NCBI RefSeq assembly: GCF_042651065.1
Contig: NZ_JBHSCH010000001.1
Coordinates: 1-64,000, forward strand
Source of the DNA: Pseudoroseomonas aestuarii
GTDB lineage: Bacteria > Pseudomonadota > Alphaproteobacteria > Acetobacterales > Acetobacteraceae
Reading direction: 5' to 3'
DNA length: 64,000 nucleotides
How positions within the stretch are numbered: the first letter of the stretch is position 1; each line of letters begins with the position of its first letter. Both the position numbers and the translations under genes were made by a program. The notes under the pieces were generated by a model. It was not told where the DNA came from. It made no database searches and saw nothing but the letters and a program-made list of their open reading frames with translations. Shown here one piece after another: positions 1 through 8,200 of the stretch.

Positions 1-248
1 CCGAGCAGGGCATCGCCCAGGAGGATCTGGGCATCCTGCGCGCGGGCGGTGTTGCGGGCGGCGATCACCTCGCGCGCCGCGGCCTCGGCGGCGCCGCGCA
101 CCGCCGAGCGCACCCTGGCCGATGGCCAGACGGCGCTTTCCCGCCGCGACTACGGCGCCGCCGAGGCCGCGGCGCGCGAGGTGATCGCCGCCCGCAACAC
201 CGCCCGCGCGCAGGATGCCCAGATCCTCCTGGGCGATGCCCTGCTCGG
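1..248. repeat. Perfect 96-bp inverted repeat with 56-nt spacer (probable foldback artefact)
   Basis: Bases 1-96 are the exact reverse complement of bases 153-248, with base i pairing with base 249-i and no mismatch. Identity stops abruptly at 97/152. The right arm is normal in-frame cpoB coding sequence; the left arm is the same sequence upside down and breaks the gene. A perfect coding palindrome running to the very edge of the window is best explained by a chimeric read or assembly foldback at a contig end. A real inverted duplication cannot be excluded from this window alone. Confidence 0.93.
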
Positions 249-480
249 CAAGCGGGAGTTCCAGAACGCCGCCCTGGCCTATGACGACGCCTATCGCCGC
301 AACCGCAGCAGCGGCCGTGCGCCCGAGGCGATGCTGGGCCTGGCCAATTCCTTCCTGGGCTTCGGCGCCAAGCGCGAGGCCTGCGCCACGCTGGATGACC
401 TGCGCAGCGAGTTCCCGCGCCTGTCCGGCGGCCTCGCCGACCGCGCCGCCGAGGCCCGCAAGCGCGGCGGCTGCCGCTGA
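97..480 (+). CDS. cpoB: Cell division coordinator CpoB/YbgF, C-terminal part (5' end lost)
   Basis: This is the C-terminal TPR part of the periplasmic Tol-Pal associated protein, which in E. coli coordinates peptidoglycan synthesis with outer-membrane constriction. About 127 residues remain. TPR-like helices are visible around the motifs RRDYGAAEAAA and FQNAALAYDDAYRRN, followed by the family's typical tail with a Cys (KREACATLDDLRSEFP) and a final GGCR. Reading can be trusted only from about base 97, because upstream bases are the inverted copy of 153-248. The start at 49 that a gene caller would pick therefore lies in foreign or artefactual sequence. The signal peptide, the N-terminal coiled coil and any upstream pal and tol genes are absent. 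The tilS frame opens directly after its stop, as is usual in Alphaproteobacteria. Confidence 0.8.
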   Translation, partial: RTAERTLADGQTALSRRDYGAAEAAAREVIAARNTARAQDAQILLGDALLGKREFQNAALAYDDAYRRNRSSGRAPEAMLGLANSFLGFGAKREACATLDDLRSEFPRLSGGLADRAAEARKRGGCR

Positions 481-563
481 TCCTGGAAAGCGGGGGCGCC
501 GCCGGCACCCCGGATTTCGAAGCTCGGCTTGGCGCCCTCGGGCCTTTCGGCCCTGCGCCTCGG

Positions 564-1727
564 ATGGCGGTGGGCGTCTCCGGCGGCCCGCATTCCCTGG
601 CCCTGGCGCTGCTGGCCGCGCGCTTCTGCGCCGCGCGCGGCGGCGACGCGCTGGCGCTCATCGTCGATCACGGGCTGCGCGACGGGAGCGCGGCGGAGGC
701 CGCCTGGACGGCCCGCACCCTGGCCGGGCGCGGCATCGCCTCCGAGATCCTGACCCTGGGCCTGCCGCGTGGCCCCGCCTTGCAGGAGCGCGCCAGGGCG
801 GGCCGCCTCGCGGCGATGCTGGCGCGCTGCGGCGCGCTCGGCCGCCCCTGGCTGCTGCTCGGCCAGCACCGCATGGACCAGGCGGAGACGGTGCTGTTCC
901 GCGCCCTGCGCGGCAGCGGCGCGGCGGGCCTCGCCGGCATGGCGCCCTGGCGCGCGGCGGAGGCGGCGGTGATCCTGCGCCCGCTGCTGGGCCTCCCCCC
1001 GGTGGCGCTGGAGGCGCTGCTGCGGCGCGAGGGCCTCTCCCCGCTGCGCGACCCCTCCAATGCCGATCCGCGCTTCACGCGCGTCGCCCTGCGCGCCGCC
1101 CTGGCGGACCCGGATGGCACCGGAACGCGCGTCGCCGCTCTGGCCGGGGCGGCGGCGGCCTTCGCCCGGCGCCGCGCGCAGCAGGAGGCGGCGGTGGCGG
1201 AGCGCCTCGCCGGTGCTCTCCATCTGGCCCCGGAAGGCTGGGCGCGGCTGGACGCGGCGGCGCTGGGCCGGGACGCGGTGGCGGCCTCCGCCCTGGCGGC
1301 GCTGCTGCGGCTGCTCTCTGGCGCCGAGCACGCTCCGGCTTCGGCGGCGGTGCGGGCCCTGCTGTCGCGTGGGCAGGGCACGCTGCACGGGGTTCTGTGG
1401 TCGGACGGGGTGCTGTGCCGGGAGCCCGCCGCCTGCGCGCCGCCGGTTCCGGCCGCACCGGGGGCGATGTGGGATGACCGCTGGCGCCTGCGGGCCACCT
1501 GGCAGGCGCCGGAGGCAGAGGAGGGGTTGTGGCTCGGTGCGCTGGGCAGGGCAGGGGCGGCGGCCCTGCCGCGCGCTGTGCGGCGTGGCCTGCCGGCGCG
1601 GGTGCTGGCCGGGCTGCCGGCGCTGTGGAGGGGCGGGGAGGCGGTCTCGGTCCCGCCGCTCGGCCTCGGATGGCCGGTGGCTGCCGATTTTGCTCCCTCT
1701 GGCGGGCCGTTGTGCGCCTATAAATAA
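564..1727 (+). CDS. tilS: tRNA(Ile)-lysidine synthase TilS
   Basis: Cytosolic N-type ATP-pyrophosphatase that attaches lysine to C34 of tRNA-Ile2 so that it reads AUA. The PP-loop is VSGGPHSLAL near residue 5, and the second conserved patch is GQHRMDQAETVLFRALRGSG near residue 95. Its position between cpoB and ftsH is the classical alphaproteobacterial order. Two oddities are visible. The PP-loop Asp of SGGxDS is His. The frame also stays open upstream of this ATG and encodes residues that look like the usual TilS N-terminus (FEARLGALGPFGPAPR), yet between the cpoB stop and 564 there is no in-frame ATG, GTG or TTG. Translation may begin at a rare codon such as CTG near 477-483, or the protein is short at its N-terminus. 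Identity is secure; the start is not. Confidence 0.88.
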   Translation: MAVGVSGGPHSLALALLAARFCAARGGDALALIVDHGLRDGSAAEAAWTARTLAGRGIASEILTLGLPRGPALQERARAGRLAAMLARCGALGRPWLLLGQHRMDQAETVLFRALRGSGAAGLAGMAPWRAAEAAVILRPLLGLPPVALEALLRREGLSPLRDPSNADPRFTRVALRAALADPDGTGTRVAALAGAAAAFARRRAQQEAAVAERLAGALHLAPEGWARLDAAALGRDAVAASALAALLRLLSGAEHAPASAAVRALLSRGQGTLHGVLWSDGVLCREPAACAPPVPAAPGAMWDDRWRLRATWQAPEAEEGLWLGALGRAGAAALPRAVRRGLPARVLAGLPALWRGGEAVSVPPLGLGWPVAADFAPSGGPLCAYK

Positions 1728-1757
1728 CGTCTGTGCAAGATGACGTGCGCGGCAAGG

Positions 1758-1786
1758 TTTCAGAATGGTGCCGGGCGCCCTATCTT
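1758..1786 (+). promoter_or_regulatory. Candidate ftsH promoter
   Basis: TTTCAG (1758-1763) and TATCTT (1781-1786) are separated by exactly 17 nt and sit about 58 bp upstream of the chosen GTG start of ftsH. The -10 region, CCCTATCT, also resembles heat-shock sigma-32 -10 elements of Alphaproteobacteria, but no CTTG -35 box is seen. This is pattern-based only. Confidence 0.35.
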
Positions 1787-1843
1787 GTCATGGCGCTGGG
1801 CCAGGATGCCTCCTCGGGCCGGCACACGGATGGGAACCGCACG

Positions 1844-3766
1844 GTGAACAATTTCGGCCGCAATCTGGCGCTCTGGGTGATCGTGGCGCTGCTGCTCGTG
1901 GCGCTGTTCAATCTCTTTCAACCTTCTTCCTCCACCCGCCAGACCGGCCAGCAGGTCGCCTACAGCGACTTCCTGAACGAGGTGAATGGCGGCCGGGTGC
2001 GGGACGTGACCATTCAGGGCCGCACCCTCACGGGGCAGCTTTCGGACGGCCGCACCTTCAGCACCTACACGCCCGAGGACCCCGCCCTGGTCAGCCGCCT
2101 GACCGACAAGGGCGTGCGGGTGGTGGCCAAGCCGGAGGAGAGCGACGTCAACCCGCTCTTCCACTACCTCCTCTCCTGGTTCCCGATGCTGCTGCTGATC
2201 GGCGTCTGGATCTTCTTCATGCGCCAGATGCAGGGCGGCGGCGGCCGGGCCATGGGCTTCGGCAAGAGCCGCGCCCGGCTGTTGACCGAGAAGCAGGGCC
2301 GCGTCACCTTCGAGGACGTGGCCGGCATCGACGAGGCGAAGGGCGAGCTGGAGGAGATCGTGGACTTCCTGCGCGACCCGCAGAAGTTCCAGCGCCTCGG
2401 CGGCAAGATCCCGAAGGGCGTGCTGCTGGTGGGCCCGCCCGGCACCGGCAAGACGCTGCTCGCCCGCGCCATCGCCGGCGAGGCGAATGTGCCCTTCTTC
2501 ACCATCTCGGGCTCCGACTTCGTCGAGATGTTCGTGGGCGTCGGCGCCAGCCGCGTGCGCGACATGTTCGAGCAGGGCAAGAAGAACGCCCCCTGCATCA
2601 TCTTCATCGACGAGATCGACGCGGTGGGCCGCCATCGTGGCGCCGGCCTCGGCGGCGGCAACGATGAGCGCGAGCAGACCCTGAACCAGATGCTCGTGGA
2701 GATGGACGGCTTCGAGGCGAATGAGGGCGTCATCCTCATCGCCGCCACCAACCGGCCGGACGTGCTGGACCCGGCGCTGCTGCGCCCCGGCCGCTTCGAC
2801 CGCCAGGTGGTGGTGCCGAACCCCGACGTGTCGGGCCGCGAGAAGATCCTCCGCGTCCACATGCGGAAGGTGCCGTTGGCGTCCGACGTCGATCCCAAGA
2901 CCATTGCGCGCGGCACGCCGGGCTTCTCGGGCGCCGACCTCGCCAACCTCGTCAACGAGGCGGCGCTGCTGGCCGCCCGCTCGGGCCGCCGCACCGTCGG
3001 CATGCACGAGTTCGAGATGGCCAAGGACAAGGTGCTGATGGGCGCCGAGCGCCGCAGCCTGGTGATGTCGGACGACGAGAAGAAGATGACGGCCTATCAC
3101 GAGGCCGGCCATGCCCTCGTCGCCCTGCACGAGCCGGAATGCGACCCGGTGCACAAGGCCACCATCATCCCGCGCGGCCGGGCACTGGGCCTCGTCATGT
3201 CCCTGCCCGCGGGCGACCGCTACAGCAAGCACAAGAGCAAGCTGAAGGCGGAGCTGGCGATGGCCATGGGCGGCCGCGTCGCCGAGGAGCTGATCTTCGG
3301 CGCGGACAAGGTTTCCAACGGCGCCTCGGGCGACATCAAGATGGCCACCAACCAGGCCAAGATGATGGTCACCGAGTGGGGCATGAGCGAGAAGCTCGGC
3401 ATGATCGCCTATGGCGACAACAGCCAGGAGGTCTTCCTCGGCCACTCCGTGACGCAGTCGAAGAACGTCTCGGAGGCCACCGCGCGGGAGATCGACAGCG
3501 AGGTGCGGGCGATCATCGACGACGCCTATGCCCGCGCCAAGCACACGCTGCAGACCAACATCGAGGAGCTGCACGCCCTGGCCAAGGGCCTGCTGGAATA
3601 CGAGACCCTCTCGGGCGACGAGATCCGGCAGGTGATCAAGGGCGAGCCGGTGGTGCGCAACCGCCCCGACGAGCCGACCGCCGCCGGCCGCGGCAGCGTG
3701 CCCAGCTCCGGCCGGCCGACGCGGCCGGGCGGCTTCGGCAACCCGGCGCCGCAGCCGGGCGCCTGA
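1844..3766 (+). CDS. ftsH: ATP-dependent zinc metalloprotease FtsH
   Basis: Hexameric inner-membrane AAA+ protease that degrades unassembled membrane proteins and regulators. From the GTG at 1844 the protein has 640 residues, the usual family length, and begins with the conserved NNFGRNLALWVIV. Two transmembrane segments (about 5-22 and 105-123) flank a periplasmic domain. Walker A GPPGTGKT is at 197-204, followed by Walker B IIFIDEIDAVG and the second region of homology (ATNRPDVLDPALLRPGRFD). The zinc site HEAGH is at 419-423, with a downstream SGDIKMAT acidic ligand. An in-frame ATG at 1733 would add 37 residues with no family resemblance and would lie upstream of the candidate promoter, so it was rejected. 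The C-terminal tail is low-complexity, rich in Pro and Gly. A hairpin with a T-run follows. Confidence 0.96.
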   Translation: MNNFGRNLALWVIVALLLVALFNLFQPSSSTRQTGQQVAYSDFLNEVNGGRVRDVTIQGRTLTGQLSDGRTFSTYTPEDPALVSRLTDKGVRVVAKPEESDVNPLFHYLLSWFPMLLLIGVWIFFMRQMQGGGGRAMGFGKSRARLLTEKQGRVTFEDVAGIDEAKGELEEIVDFLRDPQKFQRLGGKIPKGVLLVGPPGTGKTLLARAIAGEANVPFFTISGSDFVEMFVGVGASRVRDMFEQGKKNAPCIIFIDEIDAVGRHRGAGLGGGNDEREQTLNQMLVEMDGFEANEGVILIAATNRPDVLDPALLRPGRFDRQVVVPNPDVSGREKILRVHMRKVPLASDVDPKTIARGTPGFSGADLANLVNEAALLAARSGRRTVGMHEFEMAKDKVLMGAERRSLVMSDDEKKMTAYHEAGHALVALHEPECDPVHKATIIPRGRALGLVMSLPAGDRYSKHKSKLKAELAMAMGGRVAEELIFGADKVSNGASGDIKMATNQAKMMVTEWGMSEKLGMIAYGDNSQEVFLGHSVTQSKNVSEATAREIDSEVRAIIDDAYARAKHTLQTNIEELHALAKGLLEYETLSGDEIRQVIKGEPVVRNRPDEPTAAGRGSVPSSGRPTRPGGFGNPAPQPGA

Positions 3767-3803
3767 GGCGCCCCTGGTCCTGCGGCGGGAAGCTGCGATA
3801 AGG

Positions 3804-3834
3804 AAAGGGCTCCGGAGACGGGGCCCTTTTTCTT
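3804..3834 (+). terminator. Rho-independent terminator of ftsH
   Basis: Stem AAAGGGCTCCG / CGGGGCCCTTT (one T-G pair) with loop GAGA, followed by TT and CTTT. It ends about 25 nt before the folP start. It therefore lies in the short ftsH-folP gap and would at least partly separate the two genes. Confidence 0.8.
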
Positions 3835-3858
3835 TGGCCGGTCGCGAGGGACGGGAAG

Positions 3859-4911
3859 ATGGTCGAACGTTGGATCGAGCCGGCCGGCCTGCTGCATGGG
3901 CCGGTGGCACTCCAGGCGGTGCGCGACGGGCACGCCCTGCCGCTGGCCGGCGGCCCCGCCGCCTTCCCGCTGGCGCGGCTGATCGAGGAGGGGCGGGACC
4001 TCGGCATCCACCCCGTCGCGGAACTGCCCGGCGATGGCTGGGAGGCGCTGCTGCCGCCGCTGACGCGCCGCCCTCTGCCCTTCGCCGGCCTGCCGAACGA
4101 CCGCCCGCTGGTGATGGGCATCCTCAACACCACGCCCGACAGCTTCTCCAATGGCGGCCAGCACCTCGACCCGCGCGCCGCCATCGCCGCCGGCCACGCC
4201 ATGCTGGAGGCGGGGGCGGACATCCTCGACATCGGCGGCGAGAGCACCCGCCCCGGCGCCCCGCCCGTCGGCCCGGAGGAGGAGATGGCGCGGGTGCTGC
4301 CCGTGGTGCGGGAACTGGCCAAGGCGGCGGTGGTGAGCGTGGACACCCGCCACCCCGCCACCATGCGCGCCGCCCTGGATGCGGGGGCCGAGATCATCAA
4401 CGACGTCACCGCGCTGCGGCAGGAGCCCGCCTCCATCCAGGTGGTGCAGGAGGCGCGGGCGCCGGTGGTGCTGATGCACATGCCGGTGCTGGACCCGCGC
4501 CGCATGCAGCAGGAGACGAACTACGCCGATGTGGTGCTGGAGGTGGCCCGCTTCCTGCGCCAGCGGGTGGAGACGGCCGAGGCGCTGGGCATCCCGCGCG
4601 GGCGCATCGCCATCGATCCCGGCCTCGGCTTCGGCAAGACGGGGGCGCAGAACCTGCTGCTGATGCAGCGCCTGCCGCTGCTGGCGGGCATCGGCTGCCG
4701 CATCCTGGTCGGCGCCTCGCGCAAGCGCTTCATCGGCCAGGTGACGGGGGTGGAGGAGGCGGCCGGGCGGCTGGCCGGCAGCCTGGCCGTGGCCCAGGCC
4801 GCGGCCAGCGCGGGGGCCAGCATCCTGCGCGTGCACGACGTGGCCGCGACGGTGCAGGCGCTGCGCATGTGGCGGGCCTGCACCGACGGCGCCGCGGCCG
4901 AACTGGGCTGA
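3859..4911 (+). CDS. folP: Dihydropteroate synthase FolP
   Basis: Joins p-aminobenzoate to 6-hydroxymethyl-dihydropterin pyrophosphate in folate synthesis and is the sulfonamide target. The TIM-barrel motifs are complete: GILNTTPDSFSNGG near residue 93, DIGGESTRPGA near 126, DPGLGFGKT near 253, and GASRKRFIGQ near 284. About 85 residues precede the barrel, more than in E. coli DHPS but common in Alphaproteobacteria; that region has no obvious catalytic motif. The ATG at 3859 has GGGACGGGAAG just upstream. The gene follows ftsH and precedes glmM in the conserved order. The partner gene folK lies about 56 kb away at 60290; no folB was seen. Confidence 0.95.
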   Translation: MVERWIEPAGLLHGPVALQAVRDGHALPLAGGPAAFPLARLIEEGRDLGIHPVAELPGDGWEALLPPLTRRPLPFAGLPNDRPLVMGILNTTPDSFSNGGQHLDPRAAIAAGHAMLEAGADILDIGGESTRPGAPPVGPEEEMARVLPVVRELAKAAVVSVDTRHPATMRAALDAGAEIINDVTALRQEPASIQVVQEARAPVVLMHMPVLDPRRMQQETNYADVVLEVARFLRQRVETAEALGIPRGRIAIDPGLGFGKTGAQNLLLMQRLPLLAGIGCRILVGASRKRFIGQVTGVEEAAGRLAGSLAVAQAAASAGASILRVHDVAATVQALRMWRACTDGAAAELG

Positions 4912-4983
4912 GGGCGGCCTCGCTTGCGCGCGGCCTCCCGGCGCCGCTACAGCAACCCACGGGGATTGGAGAGGAAGCCCGGC

Positions 4984-6393
4984 ATGAGTGAAGCGGTGCG
5001 CCGCCTGTTCGGCACGGACGGCATCCGGGGTGTCGCCAACCGGGCGCCGATGGACGCCTCCACGGCGCTGCGCCTCGGCCAGGCCGCCGGCCGCTTCTTC
5101 AATCGCGGCGCCCACCGGCACCGCGTCGTCATCGGCAAGGATACGCGCCTCTCGGGCTACATGCTGGAGCCGGCGCTGACGGCGGGCTTCGTCGGCGCGG
5201 GCATGGACGTGGTGCTGGTCGGCCCGCTGCCGACGCCCGCCATCGCCATGCTGACGCGCTCCCTGCGGGCCGACCTCGGCGTGATGATCTCGGCCAGCCA
5301 CAACCCGTTCGAGGACAACGGCATCAAGCTGTTCGGCCCCGACGGGCTGAAGCTCTCCGATGCCGAGGAGGCGGAGATCGAGGCGCTGATGGCGGGCGAT
5401 CTCTCCGCCCAGCTCGTTGGCCCCTCCCGCCTCGGCCGCGCCAGCCGGCTGGAGGATGCGCCGGGCCGCTACATCGAGGCGGTGAAGGCGAGCTTCCCCA
5501 AGGGCCGCAGCCTCGCCGGCATGCGCATCGTCGTCGATTGCGCCAATGGCGCCGCCTACAAGGTGGCGCCCACCGTGCTGTGGGAGCTGGGCGCCGAGGT
5601 GGTGCCGGTGGGCGTTGCGCCGGACGGCTTCAACATCAACCGCGAATGCGGCTCCACCGCCCCCGCCCGCATGGCGGAGCTGGTGCGCGAGCGCCGCGCC
5701 GATCTCGGCATCGCCCTCGATGGCGACGCGGACCGGCTGGTGCTGGCCGACGAGAAGGGCCAGATCATCGATGGCGACCAGATCCTGGCCGTGGTGGCGC
5801 AATCCTGGGCGAAGCAGAAGCGGCTGCACGGCAAGGCGGTGGTGGCCACCGTCATGTCCAATCTCGGGCTGGAGCGCTTCCTGAAGGGGCAGGGGCTGGA
5901 GCTGCTGCGCACCAAGGTGGGGGACCGCTACGTCTCCGAGCGGATGCGCGAGACGGGCTGCAACCTCGGCGGCGAGCAGTCCGGCCATATGATCCTGAGC
6001 GATTTCGGCACCACGGGCGACGGGCTGGTGGCCGCGTTGCAGGTGCTGGCCGTGCTGGCGGAGGAGAGGCGGCCGGCCAGCGCCATCTGCCGCTGCTTTA
6101 CGCCGCTGCCGCAGCGCCTGGTGAATGTCCGCTACGCCGGCGTGAGCCCGCTGAAGGACGCCGCCGTGCAGGAGGCGATCACCGCCGCCGAGGCGCGGCT
6201 CGCCCAGCGCGGCCGGGTGCTGATCCGCGCCAGCGGCACCGAGCCGGTGATCCGCGTGATGGCCGAGGCGGAGGAGGAGGCGCTGGTGGAGGAGACGGTG
6301 CAGGGCCTGGCCGCGCTGATCCGCGCCCGCGCCGCCGCCGGCGCCGTGGCCGAGCGCCCCGCGCCCGACGCCACGGTGGAGGGCGGCGCGTGA
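4984..6393 (+). CDS. glmM: Phosphoglucosamine mutase GlmM
   Basis: Converts glucosamine-6-phosphate to glucosamine-1-phosphate, feeding UDP-GlcNAc for peptidoglycan and lipid A. It has 469 residues. Visible motifs are LFGTDGIRG near residue 8, the phosphoserine loop MISASHNPFEDNGIK with the phosphorylated Ser at about 105, the magnesium loop DGDADR near 250, and the phosphate-binding RASGTEPVIRVM near the C-terminus. The start at 4984 is supported by GGAGAGGAAG 6-10 nt upstream; a further in-frame ATG at 4924 gives a non-conserved extension. Its stop TGA shares its final base with the thiD ATG, which implies translational coupling. Confidence 0.96.
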   Translation: MSEAVRRLFGTDGIRGVANRAPMDASTALRLGQAAGRFFNRGAHRHRVVIGKDTRLSGYMLEPALTAGFVGAGMDVVLVGPLPTPAIAMLTRSLRADLGVMISASHNPFEDNGIKLFGPDGLKLSDAEEAEIEALMAGDLSAQLVGPSRLGRASRLEDAPGRYIEAVKASFPKGRSLAGMRIVVDCANGAAYKVAPTVLWELGAEVVPVGVAPDGFNINRECGSTAPARMAELVRERRADLGIALDGDADRLVLADEKGQIIDGDQILAVVAQSWAKQKRLHGKAVVATVMSNLGLERFLKGQGLELLRTKVGDRYVSERMRETGCNLGGEQSGHMILSDFGTTGDGLVAALQVLAVLAEERRPASAICRCFTPLPQRLVNVRYAGVSPLKDAAVQEAITAAEARLAQRGRVLIRASGTEPVIRVMAEAEEEALVEETVQGLAALIRARAAAGAVAERPAPDATVEGGA

Positions 6394-7208
6394 TGCGGGG
6401 GCGCGTCCTTATCATCGCCGGCTCCGATTCCGGGGGCGGCGCCGGCATCCAGGCGGACATCAAGGCCTGCACGGCGCTCGGCGCCTATGCGGCCACCGCC
6501 ATCACGGCGCTGACGGCGCAGGACACGCTGGGCGTCCATGCCGTCCATGGCGTGCCGCCCGATTTCATCCGCCTGCAGATCCGCCTCAGCCTCGAGGATA
6601 TCGGCGCCGACGCGCTGAAGACCGGCATGCTGGCCGATGTGCCGACCATTGAGGCGGTGTGCGACGCGGTCACGGCGCATGGGCGCGGCATCCCGCTCGT
6701 CGCCGATCCGGTGATGGTGGCCAAGGGCGGCCATGCCCTGCTGGCGCCGGAGGCGGTGGAGACGCTGCGCCGCCGCCTGCTGCCGCTCGCCGCCCTGCTG
6801 ACGCCCAACCTGCCGGAGGCCGAGGTCATCACCGGCCAGCCGGTCTCCACCGTGGAGGAGATGAAGGCTGCGGCACGGCGGATGCTGGCGATGGGCACCC
6901 CCGCCGTGCTGCTGAAGGGCGGCCACCTGCCGGGCGAGACGCTGGTGGACGTGCTGGCCACCGCCGAGGGCATCGAGACCTTCGAGAGCCCGCGCATCGA
7001 CAGCCGCCACACCCATGGCACGGGCTGCACCCTGGCCTCCGCCATCGCCGCCGGGCTGGCGCAGGGGATGCCGATGCGGGACGCGGTGGCGCGCGGCCGC
7101 GCCTATGTGCAGGCGGCGCTGCGCTCCGCGCCCGGCCTCGGCCGTGGCCACGGGCCGCTGAACCACGCGGTGACGCTGGACCCGGCGCGACTCGCAACCC
7201 TGGCATGA
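6393..7208 (+). CDS. thiD: Bifunctional hydroxymethylpyrimidine kinase/phosphomethylpyrimidine kinase ThiD
   Basis: Ribokinase-fold enzyme that phosphorylates HMP and HMP-phosphate in thiamine diphosphate synthesis and salvage. It has 271 residues. Visible are the N-terminal GSDSGGGAGIQADIK loop, the substrate region PVMVAKGGHALL, LKGGHLPG, and the anion hole with catalytic Asp in the HTHGTGCTLASAIAAGLA block. The ATG overlaps the glmM stop by one base. No other thiamine gene is adjacent, but placement after glmM is common in this group. A ThDP-dependent enzyme is encoded in the same window at 26684. Confidence 0.95.
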   Translation: MRGRVLIIAGSDSGGGAGIQADIKACTALGAYAATAITALTAQDTLGVHAVHGVPPDFIRLQIRLSLEDIGADALKTGMLADVPTIEAVCDAVTAHGRGIPLVADPVMVAKGGHALLAPEAVETLRRRLLPLAALLTPNLPEAEVITGQPVSTVEEMKAAARRMLAMGTPAVLLKGGHLPGETLVDVLATAEGIETFESPRIDSRHTHGTGCTLASAIAAGLAQGMPMRDAVARGRAYVQAALRSAPGLGRGHGPLNHAVTLDPARLATLA

Positions 7209-7280
7209 CGCGGCGCCGCCTTCGCGCCTGCGGCATGGCTCGGGCAAGCTGGGCCGCGACAACGCCCGGACCAAGCCGCC

Positions 7281-8141
7281 ATGAGCCTGCCGCCCCCGCC
7301 CACCACCCCGCCGCCTGACCGGCTGCCGCGCAGCGTCCCGGTCTATCAGGTCGATGCCTTCGCCGAGCGCCCCTTCGCTGGCAACCCCGCCGCCGTGGTG
7401 CCGCTCGATGCCTGGCTGCCGGATGCGCTGATGCAGGCCATGGCGGCCGAGCACAATCTCAGCGAGACGGCCTTCTTCGTCCCCGATGGCCCGGGCCAGT
7501 GGCATCTGCGCTGGTTCACCCCCATCACCGAGGTGGCGCTCTGCGGCCACGCCACCCTGGCCACCGCCTTCATCCTGGCCAGCGAGATGGGGCAGGAGGG
7601 GGCGCTGCGCTTCCGCACCGCCTCCGGCATCCTCGGTGTCAGCCGGGAAGGGGAGCGCTTCGTGCTGGACTTCCCGGCGAACCCGCCGCGCCGCGCCGCC
7701 TGCGCGCCGCAGGGCCTCGCCGCCGCGCTCGGCGCCGTGCCGCGCGAGGTGTGGAAGGCGCGGGACTGGATCTGCCTGTTCGACAAGGCCGAGACGGTGC
7801 GCGCCCTGGCGCCGGACCACAACCGCATCGCCACCCTGCCGGACCCCGGCGCCGCCGGCTCCCGCGTCATCGCCACCGCGCCGGGGGATGACGGGGTGCA
7901 CGACATCGTCTCGCGCTACTTCGCCGCTCGTGTCGGCATCAACGAGGATGCGGTGACGGGGGCGGCGCATGTGCAGCTTGTGCCGCTCTGGGCGGAGCGG
8001 CTGGGGCGGGAGCGGCTGGTCTGCCGGCAGGCCAGCGCGCGCGGCGGCACGCTGTGGTGCGAGCGGGCGGGGGAGCGTATCCGCATGGGCGGGCACGCCG
8101 TGCTCTACGCCCGCGGCAGCGTGGTGCTGCCGCCCGCTTGA
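7281..8141 (+). CDS. PhzF-family phenazine biosynthesis-like isomerase
   Basis: Member of the PhzF fold of two diaminopimelate-epimerase-like halves; most family members act as isomerases of unknown substrate. Family motifs are present in order: VDAFAERPFAGNPAAVV near residue 24, the catalytic-Glu segment NLSETAFF near 61, FTPITEVALCGHATLA near 79, and GINEDAVTGAAH near 216 in the second half. At 286 residues it has family length. It has no phenazine genes around it, so the phenazine name should not be taken as a function. It lies 72 nt downstream of thiD and may be transcribed from it; no strong Shine-Dalgarno is visible. Confidence 0.85.
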   Translation: MSLPPPPTTPPPDRLPRSVPVYQVDAFAERPFAGNPAAVVPLDAWLPDALMQAMAAEHNLSETAFFVPDGPGQWHLRWFTPITEVALCGHATLATAFILASEMGQEGALRFRTASGILGVSREGERFVLDFPANPPRRAACAPQGLAAALGAVPREVWKARDWICLFDKAETVRALAPDHNRIATLPDPGAAGSRVIATAPGDDGVHDIVSRYFAARVGINEDAVTGAAHVQLVPLWAERLGRERLVCRQASARGGTLWCERAGERIRMGGHAVLYARGSVVLPPA

Positions 8142-8200
8142 TCGTGGCGGCCGGCGGGCGCAAACCCGCCCCGCCTTCCTGAAGCAGTGAGTTCCATCGC

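Noticed and set aside
49..96. ATG at 49 as the start of cpoB
   Set aside because: The segment is the reverse complement of later coding sequence, so its reading is artefactual.
1733..1843. Upstream ATG start of ftsH
   Set aside because: It overlaps the candidate promoter and adds 37 residues unlike FtsH; the conserved N-terminus begins at GTG 1844.
3526..5988. Very long antisense open frame (about 820 codons) across ftsH, folP and glmM
   Set aside because: High-GC codon bias leaves the antisense frame free of stops. The predicted protein is His/Gln/Arg-rich, has no domain, and runs over three certain genes.
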